Part shown: positions 8,964 through 18,523 of the stretch, in pieces | Position numbering within the stretch: position 1 is the stretch's first letter | Layout of the letters: each line of letters starts with the position of its first letter | NCBI GenBank assembly: GCA_020161065.1 | Contig: JAIUPH010000013.1 | Coordinates: forward strand, 62,001 to 126,000 | Direction of reading: 5' to 3' | Source: Pseudomonadota bacterium | GTDB lineage: Bacteria; Pseudomonadota; Gammaproteobacteria; Burkholderiales; Burkholderiaceae_C | Length of the DNA: 64,000 bases | The notes under the pieces: generated by a model | Databases searched by the model: none | What the model was told of the DNA's origin: nothing | Seen by the model: only the letters and a program-made list of their open reading frames with translations | Position numbers and translations under genes: made by a program

Positions 8964-10562
8964 ATGTCGCTTCGTTCGCATTCCCGTCGCGGCCTGCTGG
9001 CCGCCGCCTTGTCGACGACCGTGCTGGCGGCATCGCTGGCCCTGCCGGCGCAGGCGCAGGAGCCCAAGCGCGGCGGCACGCTGGTGCTGGGCAGCACGCA
9101 GACGGCGCGCCACCTCAACGGCGCCGTGCAATCGGGCGCGGCCACCGCGGTGCCGTCGACGCAGTTGTTCGCCAGCCCGCTGCGCTTCGACGACAAGTGG
9201 AACCCGCAGCCCTACCTGGCCGAGAAGTGGACGCTGGCGCCCGACGGCAAGTCGCTGACGCTGAACCTGCGCAAGGGCGCGGTGTTCCACGACGGCAAGC
9301 CCATCACCTCGGAGGACGTGGCCTTCACGATCATGGCGATCAAGGCCAACCATCCGTTCCAGACCATGCTGGGGCCGGTGGAGAAGGTCGAGACGCCCGA
9401 CCCGCAGACCGCCATCATCCGCATGAGCGCGCCGCACCCGGCCATCGTGCTGGCGATGTCGCCGGCACTGTGCCCGATCCTGCCCAAGCACATCTACGGC
9501 GACGGCCAGGACCTGAAAAGCCATCCGCGCAACGGCAACGGCCTGGTCGGCTCGGGGCCGTTCAAGCTGGTCGAGTTCACGCCCGGCCAGCGCATCGTGA
9601 TGGAGCGCTTCGACAAGTTCTTCCTGCCCGGCAAGCCCTACCTCGACAAGGTGATCATCAACGTCTCGCCCGATTCCTCGAGCCTGCTGCTCGGCCTGGA
9701 GCGCGGCGACATCCAGATGATGCCCTTCGTCAGCATCCCGGCCGAGCTGCGCCGCCTGAAGGACGACGCGCAGATCCTGCTCACGCCGCGCGGCTACGAA
9801 GGCATCGGCCCGATCAACTGGCTGGCCTTCAACCTCGAACGCAAGCCCTTGTCGGACGTCGCCGTGCGCAAGGCGATTGCCCACGCGATCGACCGCCAGT
9901 TCATCGCCAAGACGCTGATGGGCGGCTTCGCGACGCCGGCCGAAGGCCCGCTGGTGCCGAGCAGCCCGTTCGCGACCACCGAACTGGTGCGTTATCCAAC
10001 CGACCTGAAGAAGGCCGCCGCGCTGCTGGATGCCGCCGGCCACAAGGCCGGCGCCGGCGGCGAGCGCTTCAAGCTGACGATCGACTACTTCCCCGGCGCC
10101 GACGACCAGCAGAAGACGGTGGCCGAGTACGTGCGCGCGCAGCTCAAGAAGATCGGCATCACCGTCGAGGTGCGCGCGTCGGCCGACTTCCCGGCCTGGG
10201 CCAAGCGGCTGGCCAGCCACGACTTCGACCTGTCGATGGACCTGGTGTGGAACTGGGGAGACCCCATCATCGGCGTGCACCGCACCTACCTGTCGACCAA
10301 CATCAAGCCCATCATCTGGACCAACACGCAGTCGTACCGCAACCCCAAGGTCGACGACCTGCTCAACAGCGCCGGCGGCCTGCTCGACGCCACGCAGCGC
10401 CGCGCCTACTACGCCACCTTCCAGAAGATCGTCACCGACGAGCTGCCGATCCTGTTCATCAACGTCGTGCCTTACCACACGGCGGTGAACCGCAAGGTGG
10501 CCAACGTGCCGATGTCGATCTGGGGCCCGATGTCGCCCTACGACGAGGTCTACTTCAAGTAG
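8964..10562 (+). CDS. ABC transporter substrate-binding protein, family 5 (copy 1)
   Basis: This 532-residue periplasmic binding protein of the dipeptide/oligopeptide/opine class has a signal peptide at about 1-31 (cleavage near AQA/QE, with an RR pair at its N end). Conserved features include GGTLVLGSTQTARHLNG and LAPDGKSLTLNLRKGAVFHD. AGGAG at 8951-8955 fixes the start. It is directly abutted by an FAD oxidoreductase gene, not by permease genes. It is very similar over its full length to the copy at 12045, including long identical stretches, so the pair is a recent duplication. It probably feeds the permease encoded at 13666-17556. Confidence 0.93.
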   Translation: MSLRSHSRRGLLAAALSTTVLAASLALPAQAQEPKRGGTLVLGSTQTARHLNGAVQSGAATAVPSTQLFASPLRFDDKWNPQPYLAEKWTLAPDGKSLTLNLRKGAVFHDGKPITSEDVAFTIMAIKANHPFQTMLGPVEKVETPDPQTAIIRMSAPHPAIVLAMSPALCPILPKHIYGDGQDLKSHPRNGNGLVGSGPFKLVEFTPGQRIVMERFDKFFLPGKPYLDKVIINVSPDSSSLLLGLERGDIQMMPFVSIPAELRRLKDDAQILLTPRGYEGIGPINWLAFNLERKPLSDVAVRKAIAHAIDRQFIAKTLMGGFATPAEGPLVPSSPFATTELVRYPTDLKKAAALLDAAGHKAGAGGERFKLTIDYFPGADDQQKTVAEYVRAQLKKIGITVEVRASADFPAWAKRLASHDFDLSMDLVWNWGDPIIGVHRTYLSTNIKPIIWTNTQSYRNPKVDDLLNSAGGLLDATQRRAYYATFQKIVTDELPILFINVVPYHTAVNRKVANVPMSIWGPMSPYDEVYFK

Positions 10563-11876
10563 ATGCGGGTGCCTGACATGACCCCCTTGACGGCGGACGG
10601 CGACCTGCGCTGCGCCTGGACGGCGCTGCTGCCGCCGCGTGCCGCAACGCCGCCGCTGGCCGGCCGCGTCGACTGCGCCGTCGCGGTCATCGGTGCCGGC
10701 CTCGTCGGCCTGGCCGCGGCCCGCCGCCTGGCCGAGTTGGCGCCGGCCGACCCGGTGGTGGTGCTCGACGCGGGCGAGGTCGGCGAAGGCTCGGCCGGCC
10801 GCAACTCCGGCTTCACGATCGACGTGCCGCTGTCGCACGCGATGCACGCCAAGGACTCGCTCGGCCCCGTCGGCGGCACGCAGCTCACCCTGTCGCGCTG
10901 GTCGTATGCCTGGCTGGAGCGCGTGGTTCGCGAGCACGCGATCGACTGCGCCTGGCAACGCTGCGGCCGCTACTACGCGGCCGCGACCGAAGGCGGCCGG
11001 CGCGCGCTGGACGGCGTGGCGACGCAGTTCGAGCAACTCGGCGAGCGCATCGAGCGCGTCGACGCCGACGCACTGCGCGAGCGGCTGGGCAGCGCCTACT
11101 ACCGCGCCGCGCTCTTCAACGCGAGCTGCACGCTGCTGCAGCCGGCGGCGCTGGTGCGCGGCCTGGCCGACACACTGCCGCCGTCCGTGCGGCTGCACGA
11201 GCGCAGTCGCGTCACCGCCTGGCAGCCGCAAGGCGGCCGCCACCGCCTGGAGACCGCCGGCGCCGTGCTCACGGCGCGCCGCGTCGTCTGGGCCACGCAC
11301 ACCGACCTCGGCGAGTTCACGCCGCTGGCGCGCCGCTACCTCACGCTGCACACCTATGCCGGCGTGACGCCGCCGCTCGGCGACGAGGCGCTGGGCCAGG
11401 GACGCCTGTCGCAGTGGGGGCTGCTGCCGGCGCTGCGCGCGGGCAGCACCGTGCGCCGTTTGAGCGGCGGCCGCATCCTGCTGCGCAGCCTGTGGTCGTA
11501 TGGCCGCGCGCTCGGCGCGGGCGAGGTGCGGCAGGCGCTGCAGCCGCTGCTTGCGGCGCGCTTCCCGCGCGCCGCTGCGCACGGCTTCGAATACGTCTGG
11601 GGCGGTCCGGTGTCGATCACGCGGCGCAGCGACCCCTACCTGGGCGAGTTCAGCCCCGGGGCCTTCGCCTTCACCGGCTGCAACGGCTCGGGCATCGTCA
11701 AGGGCACGGCCTACGGCATGCTGCTGGCGGAAATGGCAAGCGGCGGCTCGAGCGAAGTGCTCGAGCTGGCGCGCCGCGAACGGCAGGCGGCGTGGATTCC
11801 GCCGGAGCCGCTGCGGCGCATCGCGGTCGGCGTCACGCTGGCGCGCAACGCACGCCACGCCGGCGCCGAGATCTGA
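10563..11876 (+). CDS. FAD-dependent oxidoreductase (DAO family)
   Basis: This 437-residue flavoprotein has the Rossmann motif AVIGAGLVGLAAARRLAEL at about 40-58 and SAGRNSGFTIDVP just after. The C-terminal part has the TGCNGSGIVKGTAYGMLLA loop seen in glycine oxidase-like enzymes. It probably oxidises an imported amino acid or amine. The first ATG directly follows the stop of the upstream gene; a second ATG at 10578 is equally possible, and neither has a strong ribosome site. It is likely co-transcribed with the binding protein gene in front, linking uptake and oxidation of the same compound. Confidence 0.83.
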   Translation: MRVPDMTPLTADGDLRCAWTALLPPRAATPPLAGRVDCAVAVIGAGLVGLAAARRLAELAPADPVVVLDAGEVGEGSAGRNSGFTIDVPLSHAMHAKDSLGPVGGTQLTLSRWSYAWLERVVREHAIDCAWQRCGRYYAAATEGGRRALDGVATQFEQLGERIERVDADALRERLGSAYYRAALFNASCTLLQPAALVRGLADTLPPSVRLHERSRVTAWQPQGGRHRLETAGAVLTARRVVWATHTDLGEFTPLARRYLTLHTYAGVTPPLGDEALGQGRLSQWGLLPALRAGSTVRRLSGGRILLRSLWSYGRALGAGEVRQALQPLLAARFPRAAAHGFEYVWGGPVSITRRSDPYLGEFSPGAFAFTGCNGSGIVKGTAYGMLLAEMASGGSSEVLELARRERQAAWIPPEPLRRIAVGVTLARNARHAGAEI

Positions 11877-11933
11877 GCATCGCGAGCCAACGGCCGCATC
11901 GCCGAACCCGGCTTCGGGAAAGTCCTCAGCCGC

Positions 11934-11991
11934 TGGCTCCATCGAAGCCCCGCGATTGGCCCTATCGGCGTCGCCGCCGCGCACCTAAGGT
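11934..11991 (+). promoter_or_regulatory. Copy C of the 31-bp direct-repeat motif with -10-like box
   Basis: Positions 11934-11964 hold TGGCTCCATCGA and, 23 bases after the first TGG, TGGCCCTA. A TAAGGT hexamer follows at 11986-11991, again 22 bases after the motif. It ends 80 bases before the start of the second binding protein. The within-site repeat is clearest here (TGGCTCCA versus TGGCCCTA), which supports a direct-repeat operator of the MocR type. Confidence 0.6.
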
Positions 11992-12044
11992 CGCAGGCTC
12001 AACCGAATCGAAGCCGCGGCCGCCCCGCCGCCCTGGAGGAAGCC

Positions 12045-13640
12045 ATGCCATCGCTCTTCGCTGCCCGTCGCCGACTGTGCTCAATGCTGGCGCTCGCCGG
12101 CGCGGCGCTGACGCTGCCGCTCGCCGCGCACGCCGACGAGCCGCGGCGCGGCGGCACGCTCGTCGTCGGCACCACGCAGACCGCGCGCCACCTCAACGGC
12201 GCGGTGCAGCCCGGCAGCGCGACCGGCATCCCGTCGACGCAGTTGTTCGCCAGCCCGCTGCGCTTCGACGACCAGTGGCGGCCACAGCCGTACCTGGCTG
12301 AATCCTGGAAGCTCGCCGACGACGGCAAGTCGCTGACGCTGAACCTGCGCAAGGGCGCCGTCTTCCACGACGGCAAGCCCATCACCTCGGCCGATGTCGC
12401 CTTCTCGATCATGGCCATCAAGGCCAACCACCCGTTCCAGACCATGATGGGACCGGTCGAGAAGGTCGAGACCCCGGATCCGCAGACCGCCATCATCCGC
12501 ATGAGCGCCCCGCACCCGGCCATCGTACTGGCCATGTCGCCGGCGCTGTGCCCGATCCTGCCCAAGCACATCTACGGCGACGGGCAGGACCTGAAGAGCC
12601 ATCCGCGCAATTCGGCCGACGTGGTCGGCTCGGGGCCGTTCAAGCTGGTGGAGTTCAAGCCGGGCCAGCGCATCGTGATGGAGCGCTTCGACAAGTTCTT
12701 CCTGCCCGGCAAGCCCTACCTCGACAAGGTCATCGTCACCGTCACACCCGACCCGGCCAGCCTGCTGCTGAGCCTGGAGCGCGGCGACATCCAGCTGCTG
12801 CCGCTGGTCTCGGCGCCGGCCGATCTGCGCCGCATCTCGCAGCATGCCGCGCTGGCGCTGACCCCCAAGGGCTACGAGGGCCTGGGGCCGCTGAACTGGC
12901 TGGCCTTCAACACCGGCCGCAAGCCGTTCTCCGACCTGCGCGTGCGCAAGGCCATCGCCCATACGGTCGACAAGAACTTCATCGCCAAGGCGCTGATGGG
13001 CGGCTTCGCGCAACCGGCCGACGGGCCGCTGGTGCCCAGCAGCCCGTTCGCCGTGACCGACGTCGTGCGCTACCCGGTCGACCTGAAGAAGGCCGCCGCG
13101 CTGCTGGACGAAGCGGGCCTGAAGCCGGACGCCAACGGCGTGCGCCTGAAGATGACGATCGACTACCTGCCCGGCTTCGACGACCAGCAGAAGACGGTGG
13201 CCGAGTACCTCCGCAGCCAGCTGAAGAAGGTGGGCATCGCCGCCGACGTGCGCACTTCGGCCGACTTCCCCGCCTGGTCCAAGCGCATCGCCGCGCGCGA
13301 TTTCGACGTCACGATGGACGCCGTCTTCAACTGGGGCGATCCGATCATCGGCGTGCACCGCACCTACCTGTCGACCAACATCAAGCCCATCGTCTGGACC
13401 AACACGCAGGATTACCGCAACCCGCAGGTCGACGAGCTGCTGAACACGGCCGGCGGCATCCTCGATGCGACCAAGCGCAAGGCCTACTACGCCACGTTCC
13501 AGAAGATCGTCACCGACGAACTGCCGATCCACTTCATCAACGTGATGTCGATGCACACGGCGTTCAACCGCAAGGTCGGCAACCCGCCGACCACGATCTG
13601 GGGCCCGCTGTCGCCTTACGACGAGGTCTACTTCAAGTGA
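12045..13640 (+). CDS. ABC transporter substrate-binding protein, family 5 (copy 2)
   Basis: This 531-residue protein has a signal peptide of about 30 residues (cleavage near AHA/DE) and is closely related over its whole length to the protein from 8964. The stretch from VEKVETPDPQTAIIRMSAPH through the following 50 residues is nearly identical. GGAGGA at 12035-12040 supports the start. It leads the permease-ATPase operon by 25 bases. Differences concentrate in the signal peptide and in patches of the C-terminal lobe, so the two may differ in ligand range while sharing the same membrane complex. Confidence 0.94.
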   Translation: MPSLFAARRRLCSMLALAGAALTLPLAAHADEPRRGGTLVVGTTQTARHLNGAVQPGSATGIPSTQLFASPLRFDDQWRPQPYLAESWKLADDGKSLTLNLRKGAVFHDGKPITSADVAFSIMAIKANHPFQTMMGPVEKVETPDPQTAIIRMSAPHPAIVLAMSPALCPILPKHIYGDGQDLKSHPRNSADVVGSGPFKLVEFKPGQRIVMERFDKFFLPGKPYLDKVIVTVTPDPASLLLSLERGDIQLLPLVSAPADLRRISQHAALALTPKGYEGLGPLNWLAFNTGRKPFSDLRVRKAIAHTVDKNFIAKALMGGFAQPADGPLVPSSPFAVTDVVRYPVDLKKAAALLDEAGLKPDANGVRLKMTIDYLPGFDDQQKTVAEYLRSQLKKVGIAADVRTSADFPAWSKRIAARDFDVTMDAVFNWGDPIIGVHRTYLSTNIKPIVWTNTQDYRNPQVDELLNTAGGILDATKRKAYYATFQKIVTDELPIHFINVMSMHTAFNRKVGNPPTTIWGPLSPYDEVYFK

Positions 13641-13665
13641 GGGCCGGCCAGGCCCGGCCACTGCC

Positions 13666-14640
13666 ATGAACGCTGCGCGCTTCACGCTGTCGCACCTGCT
13701 GCAGGGGCTGGCGCTGGTGCTGGCGGTGGTGGTGCTCAACTTCGCGCTGGTGCACAGCGCGCCGGGCGATCCGGTGGAGACCATCGCCGGCGCCAGCGGC
13801 GGCATGAGCGAGGAGCTGAAGGCCCAGCTGCGCACCCAGTACGGGCTGGACCGGCCGCTGCCGGTGCAACTGGGCGTGTACCTGGGCAAGGTGGTGCGTG
13901 GCGACCTCGGCTACTCGTACTTCTTCAACCTGCCGGTGAGCGGGCTGATCGCCGCGCGGCTGCCGGCCACGCTGCTGCTGGTGCTGAGCGCGGTGATCGC
14001 CGCCTTCGTCATCGGCACCACGCTGGGCGTGCTGGCCTCGCGCAAGCCCAACGGGCTGCTGTCGCAGGCCATCACGGTGCTGGCGATGGTCGGCTTCGCG
14101 GCGCCGGTGTTCTGGACCGGGATGATGCTGGTCATCCTGTTCGCGGCGGCGCTGCCGGTCTTTCCGATCTCGGGCATGCGCGCGGTCGATGCCAGCGGCG
14201 GCGGGCTGGCCGGCGCGGTCGACGTCGCGCACCACCTCGTGCTGCCGGCGCTGACGCTGGCGCTGGTCTACCTGGCGCAGTACAGCCGGCTGTCGCGCGC
14301 CTCGATGCTCGACGTGCTGGGCGCCGACTACATCCGCACCGCGCGCGCCAAGGGCCTGGCCGACCGCGTGGTGCTGTACAAGCACGCGCTGCGCAATGCC
14401 GTGCTGCCGGTGGTCACGCTGCTCGGGCTGCAGTTCGGCAACGTGCTGGCCGGCGCCATCCTCGTCGAGACCGTGTTCAACTGGCCCGGCCTCGGCCGCC
14501 TGGCCTTCGAATCGGTGCTGCGGCGCGACTACCCCACCATCCTCGGCGTGCTGCTGTTCTCGTCGATCGTCGTCGTCGTGATGAATCTGCTCACCGACTT
14601 CTGCTACCGGCTGATCGACCCGAGGATCAAGACGGCATGA
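13666..14640 (+). CDS. ABC transporter permease, DppB/OppB type
   Basis: This 324-residue inner-membrane protein has about six predicted transmembrane segments. It has the N-terminal pattern of DppB-type permeases (LLQGLALVLAVVVLNFALVH and a large periplasmic loop with the GLDRPLPVQ stretch). The EAA-like ATPase-contact loop appears as ADYIRTARAKGLADRVVLYK at about 222-241. It pairs with the next gene to form the membrane channel for peptides or related amines. It overlaps the next gene by 4 bases. Confidence 0.93.
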   Translation: MNAARFTLSHLLQGLALVLAVVVLNFALVHSAPGDPVETIAGASGGMSEELKAQLRTQYGLDRPLPVQLGVYLGKVVRGDLGYSYFFNLPVSGLIAARLPATLLLVLSAVIAAFVIGTTLGVLASRKPNGLLSQAITVLAMVGFAAPVFWTGMMLVILFAAALPVFPISGMRAVDASGGGLAGAVDVAHHLVLPALTLALVYLAQYSRLSRASMLDVLGADYIRTARAKGLADRVVLYKHALRNAVLPVVTLLGLQFGNVLAGAILVETVFNWPGLGRLAFESVLRRDYPTILGVLLFSSIVVVVMNLLTDFCYRLIDPRIKTA

Positions 14641-15505
14641 GCCCGGCACGGCCGCCGCCCCCGACCGAAGGCCCGTGGCTCGAAGCCGCGCGCATGTTCG
14701 CGCGCAACCCCTCGGCCATTGCCGGCAGCGTGCTGCTGGCGCTGGTGCTGCTGGTGGCGATCGCCGGGCCCTGGGTGCTGGCGGCCGACCCGTTCGAGCT
14801 GGTCGCCGCGCCGATGACGCCGCCGTTCACGGCCGAGGCCTGGCTCGGCACCGACTACCTCGGCCGCGACGTGCTCACCGGGCTGATCTACGGCGGCCGC
14901 GCCACGCTGCTGGTGGGCGCCGTGGCGGCGCTGCTGTCGGTGGCCATCGGCATCACCATCGGCGCCACGGCCGGCTTCTACGGCGGCCGCGTCGACCGCG
15001 CGCTGATGCGCGTGACCGAGTTCTTCCAGGTGCTGCCGGCGCTGCTGTTCGCGATGGTGGTGGTGACGCTGTTCTCGCCGACGCTGCTGACCGTGACGCT
15101 GGCGATCGGCGTCGTCAGCTGGACCGGCACCGCGCGGCTGACGCGCGCCGAGTTCCTGAAGCTGCGCGAGGTCGAGTTCGTGCGCGCCGAGCGCGCGATC
15201 GGCGCGCGCAACGCCCGCATCATCTGGGGCGTGATCCTGCCCAACGCGCTGCCGCCGCTGGTGGTGTCGGCCACGCTGGCGGTCGGCGTCGCCATCCTGT
15301 TCGAGGCCGGCCTGTCGTTCCTGGGCCTCGGCGACCCCAACCAGATGAGCTGGGGCCTGATGATCGGCTCCAGCCGCCAGTACCTGTTGTCGTCGTGGTG
15401 GGCCGTCACCTTTCCCGGCGCGGCGATCTTCGTCACCGTGCTGGCCGTCAGCCTGATCGGCGACGGGCTCAACGACGCGCTCAACCCGAAGCTGCGGGAA
15501 CGCTG

Positions 15506-15506
<1 letters not shown>
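14637..15506 (+). CDS. ABC transporter permease, DppC/OppC type
   Basis: This 289-residue inner-membrane protein has an N-terminal cytoplasmic segment and about six membrane segments. It has the DppC signature [20 protein letters not shown] at about 64-83 and the EAA loop [16 protein letters not shown]. It is translationally coupled at both ends: ATGA overlap with the upstream permease and a one-base TGATG overlap with the ATPase gene that follows. It is the second half of the transmembrane pore of the importer. Confidence 0.93.
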
Positions 15507-16536
<1,030 letters not shown>

Positions 16537-16540
<4 letters not shown>

Positions 16541-17556
16541 CCGCGCCGCTGCTCGCGGTCGAAGACCTGAAGGTGCACTTCGCGCGCGCCGGGCGCGGCT
16601 GGGGGCGGCCGCCGGAAGTGGTGAAGGCGGTCGACGGCGTGTCGTTCGCCGTGGCGCGCGGCCGCACGCTGGCGGTGGTGGGCGAATCGGGCTCGGGCAA
16701 GACGACGACGGCGCTGGCCGTGATGCGGCTGGCGCCGATCACCGCGGGCCGCATCACGCTCGGCGACACCGACCTCGGCCGCCTCGAAGGCGAGGCGCTG
16801 CGCCAGGCGCGGCGGCGGCTGCAGTTCATCTTCCAGGATCCGTTCTCGTCGCTCAACCCGCGCCAGCGCGCCGGCGACGCGGTGCGCGCGCCGCTCGACC
16901 TCATGAAGGTCGGCACGTCGGCCGAGCGCACCGACCGCGTGGCCGAGCTGTTCGCGCAGGTGGGCCTGCGGCCCGAGCAGCAGCACCTGTTCCCGCACCA
17001 GTTCTCGGGCGGCCAGCGCCAGCGCATCAACATCGCGCGCGCGCTCGCCACCCAACCCGAGCTGGTGGTCTGCGACGAGCCGGTGTCGGCGCTCGACGTC
17101 GCCATCCGCGCGCAGATCCTCAACCTGCTGGCGCGGCTGCAGCGCGAGCTGGGCCTGACCTACCTGTTCATCTCGCACGACATGGCGGTGGTCGAGCACA
17201 TCTGCGACGACATCGTGGTGCTGTACCTGGGCCAGATCGTCGAGCGCGCGCCGCGCCGCGAGTTCTTCGCGCGGCCGCTGCACCCCTACAGCGTGGCGCT
17301 GATGTCGGCCGTGCCCACGGTGCACGGCGGCCGCGCGCGCGCCGCCGCGCGCATCCAGCTGAGCGGCGATCCGCCGAGCCCCATCAACCCGCCCGCCGGC
17401 TGCCGCTTCGCCGGCCGCTGCCCGTTCTCCGAGCCGGCCTGCGCGACCGAGCCGCCGCCGCTGCGCGAGGTGGCGCCCGGCCACGCGGTGCGCTGCCGCC
17501 GCATCGACGTCGTCGACGGCACGCCGCGGCCCATCCTGCAGGCGCAGGCGGTCTGA
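16537..17556 (+). CDS. ABC transporter ATP-binding protein, DppF/OppF type
   Basis: This 339-residue ATPase is the partner of DppD. It has Walker [10 protein letters not shown] at about 48-56, Q-loop [15 protein letters not shown], signature [15 protein letters not shown] and Walker [14 protein letters not shown]. The Cys-rich C-terminal motif ([14 protein letters not shown]) is typical of the family. It completes the importer operon SBP2-B-C-D-F. It converges with the CobW-like gene; only 48 bases of GATGCC-rich sequence separate the stops, and no classic T-tailed terminator is visible there. Confidence 0.93.
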
Positions 17557-17604
17557 GGCGCCGATGCTGGCGCCGATGCCCATCTCGATACCGATGCCGA
17601 TGCG

Positions 17605-18516
17605 TCAACCGTCCACCACCGCCGCCAGCGCGATGCAGGCCACGCGCCCCACATCGGCCGCGGCCAGCGGCGGCGCCGGCGCAATCTCGTAGCGGCGGCC
17701 CATCACCTGCACCAGCCACAGCGCGCCGTCGAGCCCGCGCACCACGCCCTTGGCGCGCAGCAGGCCACCGGCCGGCGCGGCCAGTTCGGCGGCCAGCGCG
17801 TGCACGTCGGTGGCGCCGGCTATGCGGCGGTCGAAGAAGCGCAGGCGCTGCGCGGCCGGCACGCCGCCGGCCGCGGCGTAGCGGCCGCTGCCTTCAGCCC
17901 AGGCGCGGCCCGCCGCGTCGGCGCTGGCCTGCAGGCCGAACACCAGCTCGGGCGGCACGCGCGCCTGGCTGCACACGAGCTGCGGCGTGCCCGGCGCGGC
18001 GGCAGCCAGCGCCTGCGCCACGGCCTGCAGCTCGGCCGCGTTGGCGCGGTCGGCCTGGTTGACGATCAGCAGGTCGGCGTCGCGCCACTGCTGGCGCACG
18101 GTGTCGCCCATGTAGGCGTCGCGCGCCTGGCGCGGCGCCTCGGCGGCATCGACCACCAGCGCCACGCCCTGCACCTGCGCGCCTGGCGCCAGCGCGACGC
18201 TGCGCGCCACCGCGGCGGGCAGGCCGACGCCGCTGCACTCGACCAGCACCACCTCGGGCGGCGGCGTGCGCGCCAGCGCCTGCTGCAGCGTGCCCACCAG
18301 GTCGGCGCCGAAGCTGCAGCAGGCACAGCCGCCGGCCAGCGCCAGCACGCCGTCTGACGCGCCTTCGATCAGCTCGGCATCGATGCTGATCGAGCCGAAG
18401 TCGTTGACCATCACCAGCACGCGGCGCCCGCCGGCGTGGCGCAGCAGGTGGTTGACGAGCGTCGTCTTGCCGGCGCCCAGGTAGCCGCCGATGACGACGA
18501 CGGGAGTGCTCGCCAT
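17605..18516 (-). CDS. CobW/COG0523-family GTPase (copy 1)
   Basis: This 303-residue P-loop GTPase of the COG0523 metallochaperone family has Walker A GGYLGAGKTT (10-19) and the family metal-binding motif GCACC (63-67). It also has a GTPase base-recognition-like VNQAD and a short CobW C-terminal domain (LLRAKGVVRGLDG). Family members deliver zinc, cobalt or other metals to client enzymes. It follows the amidohydrolase gene by 7 bases, so that metal-dependent enzyme is its likely client. A histidine-rich region is not evident. Confidence 0.85.
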   Translation of the reverse strand: MASTPVVVIGGYLGAGKTTLVNHLLRHAGGRRVLVMVNDFGSISIDAELIEGASDGVLALAGGCACCSFGADLVGTLQQALARTPPPEVVLVECSGVGLPAAVARSVALAPGAQVQGVALVVDAAEAPRQARDAYMGDTVRQQWRDADLLIVNQADRANAAELQAVAQALAAAAPGTPQLVCSQARVPPELVFGLQASADAAGRAWAEGSGRYAAAGGVPAAQRLRFFDRRIAGATDVHALAAELAAPAGGLLRAKGVVRGLDGALWLVQVMGRRYEIAPAPPLAAADVGRVACIALAAVVDG

Positions 18517-18523
18517 GCGCCCT

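Noticed and set aside
8892-11984. A 1030-codon open frame on the minus strand opposite the binding protein and oxidoreductase genes
   Set aside because: Its product is Arg/Ala/Gln/His-rich low-complexity sequence, as expected for the antisense of a GC-rich gene; the plus-strand proteins have clear motifs.
17557-17604. GATGCC-rich stretch between convergent dppF and cobW genes as a repeat or terminator
   Set aside because: Units are too irregular and no stable hairpin with T-tract forms.
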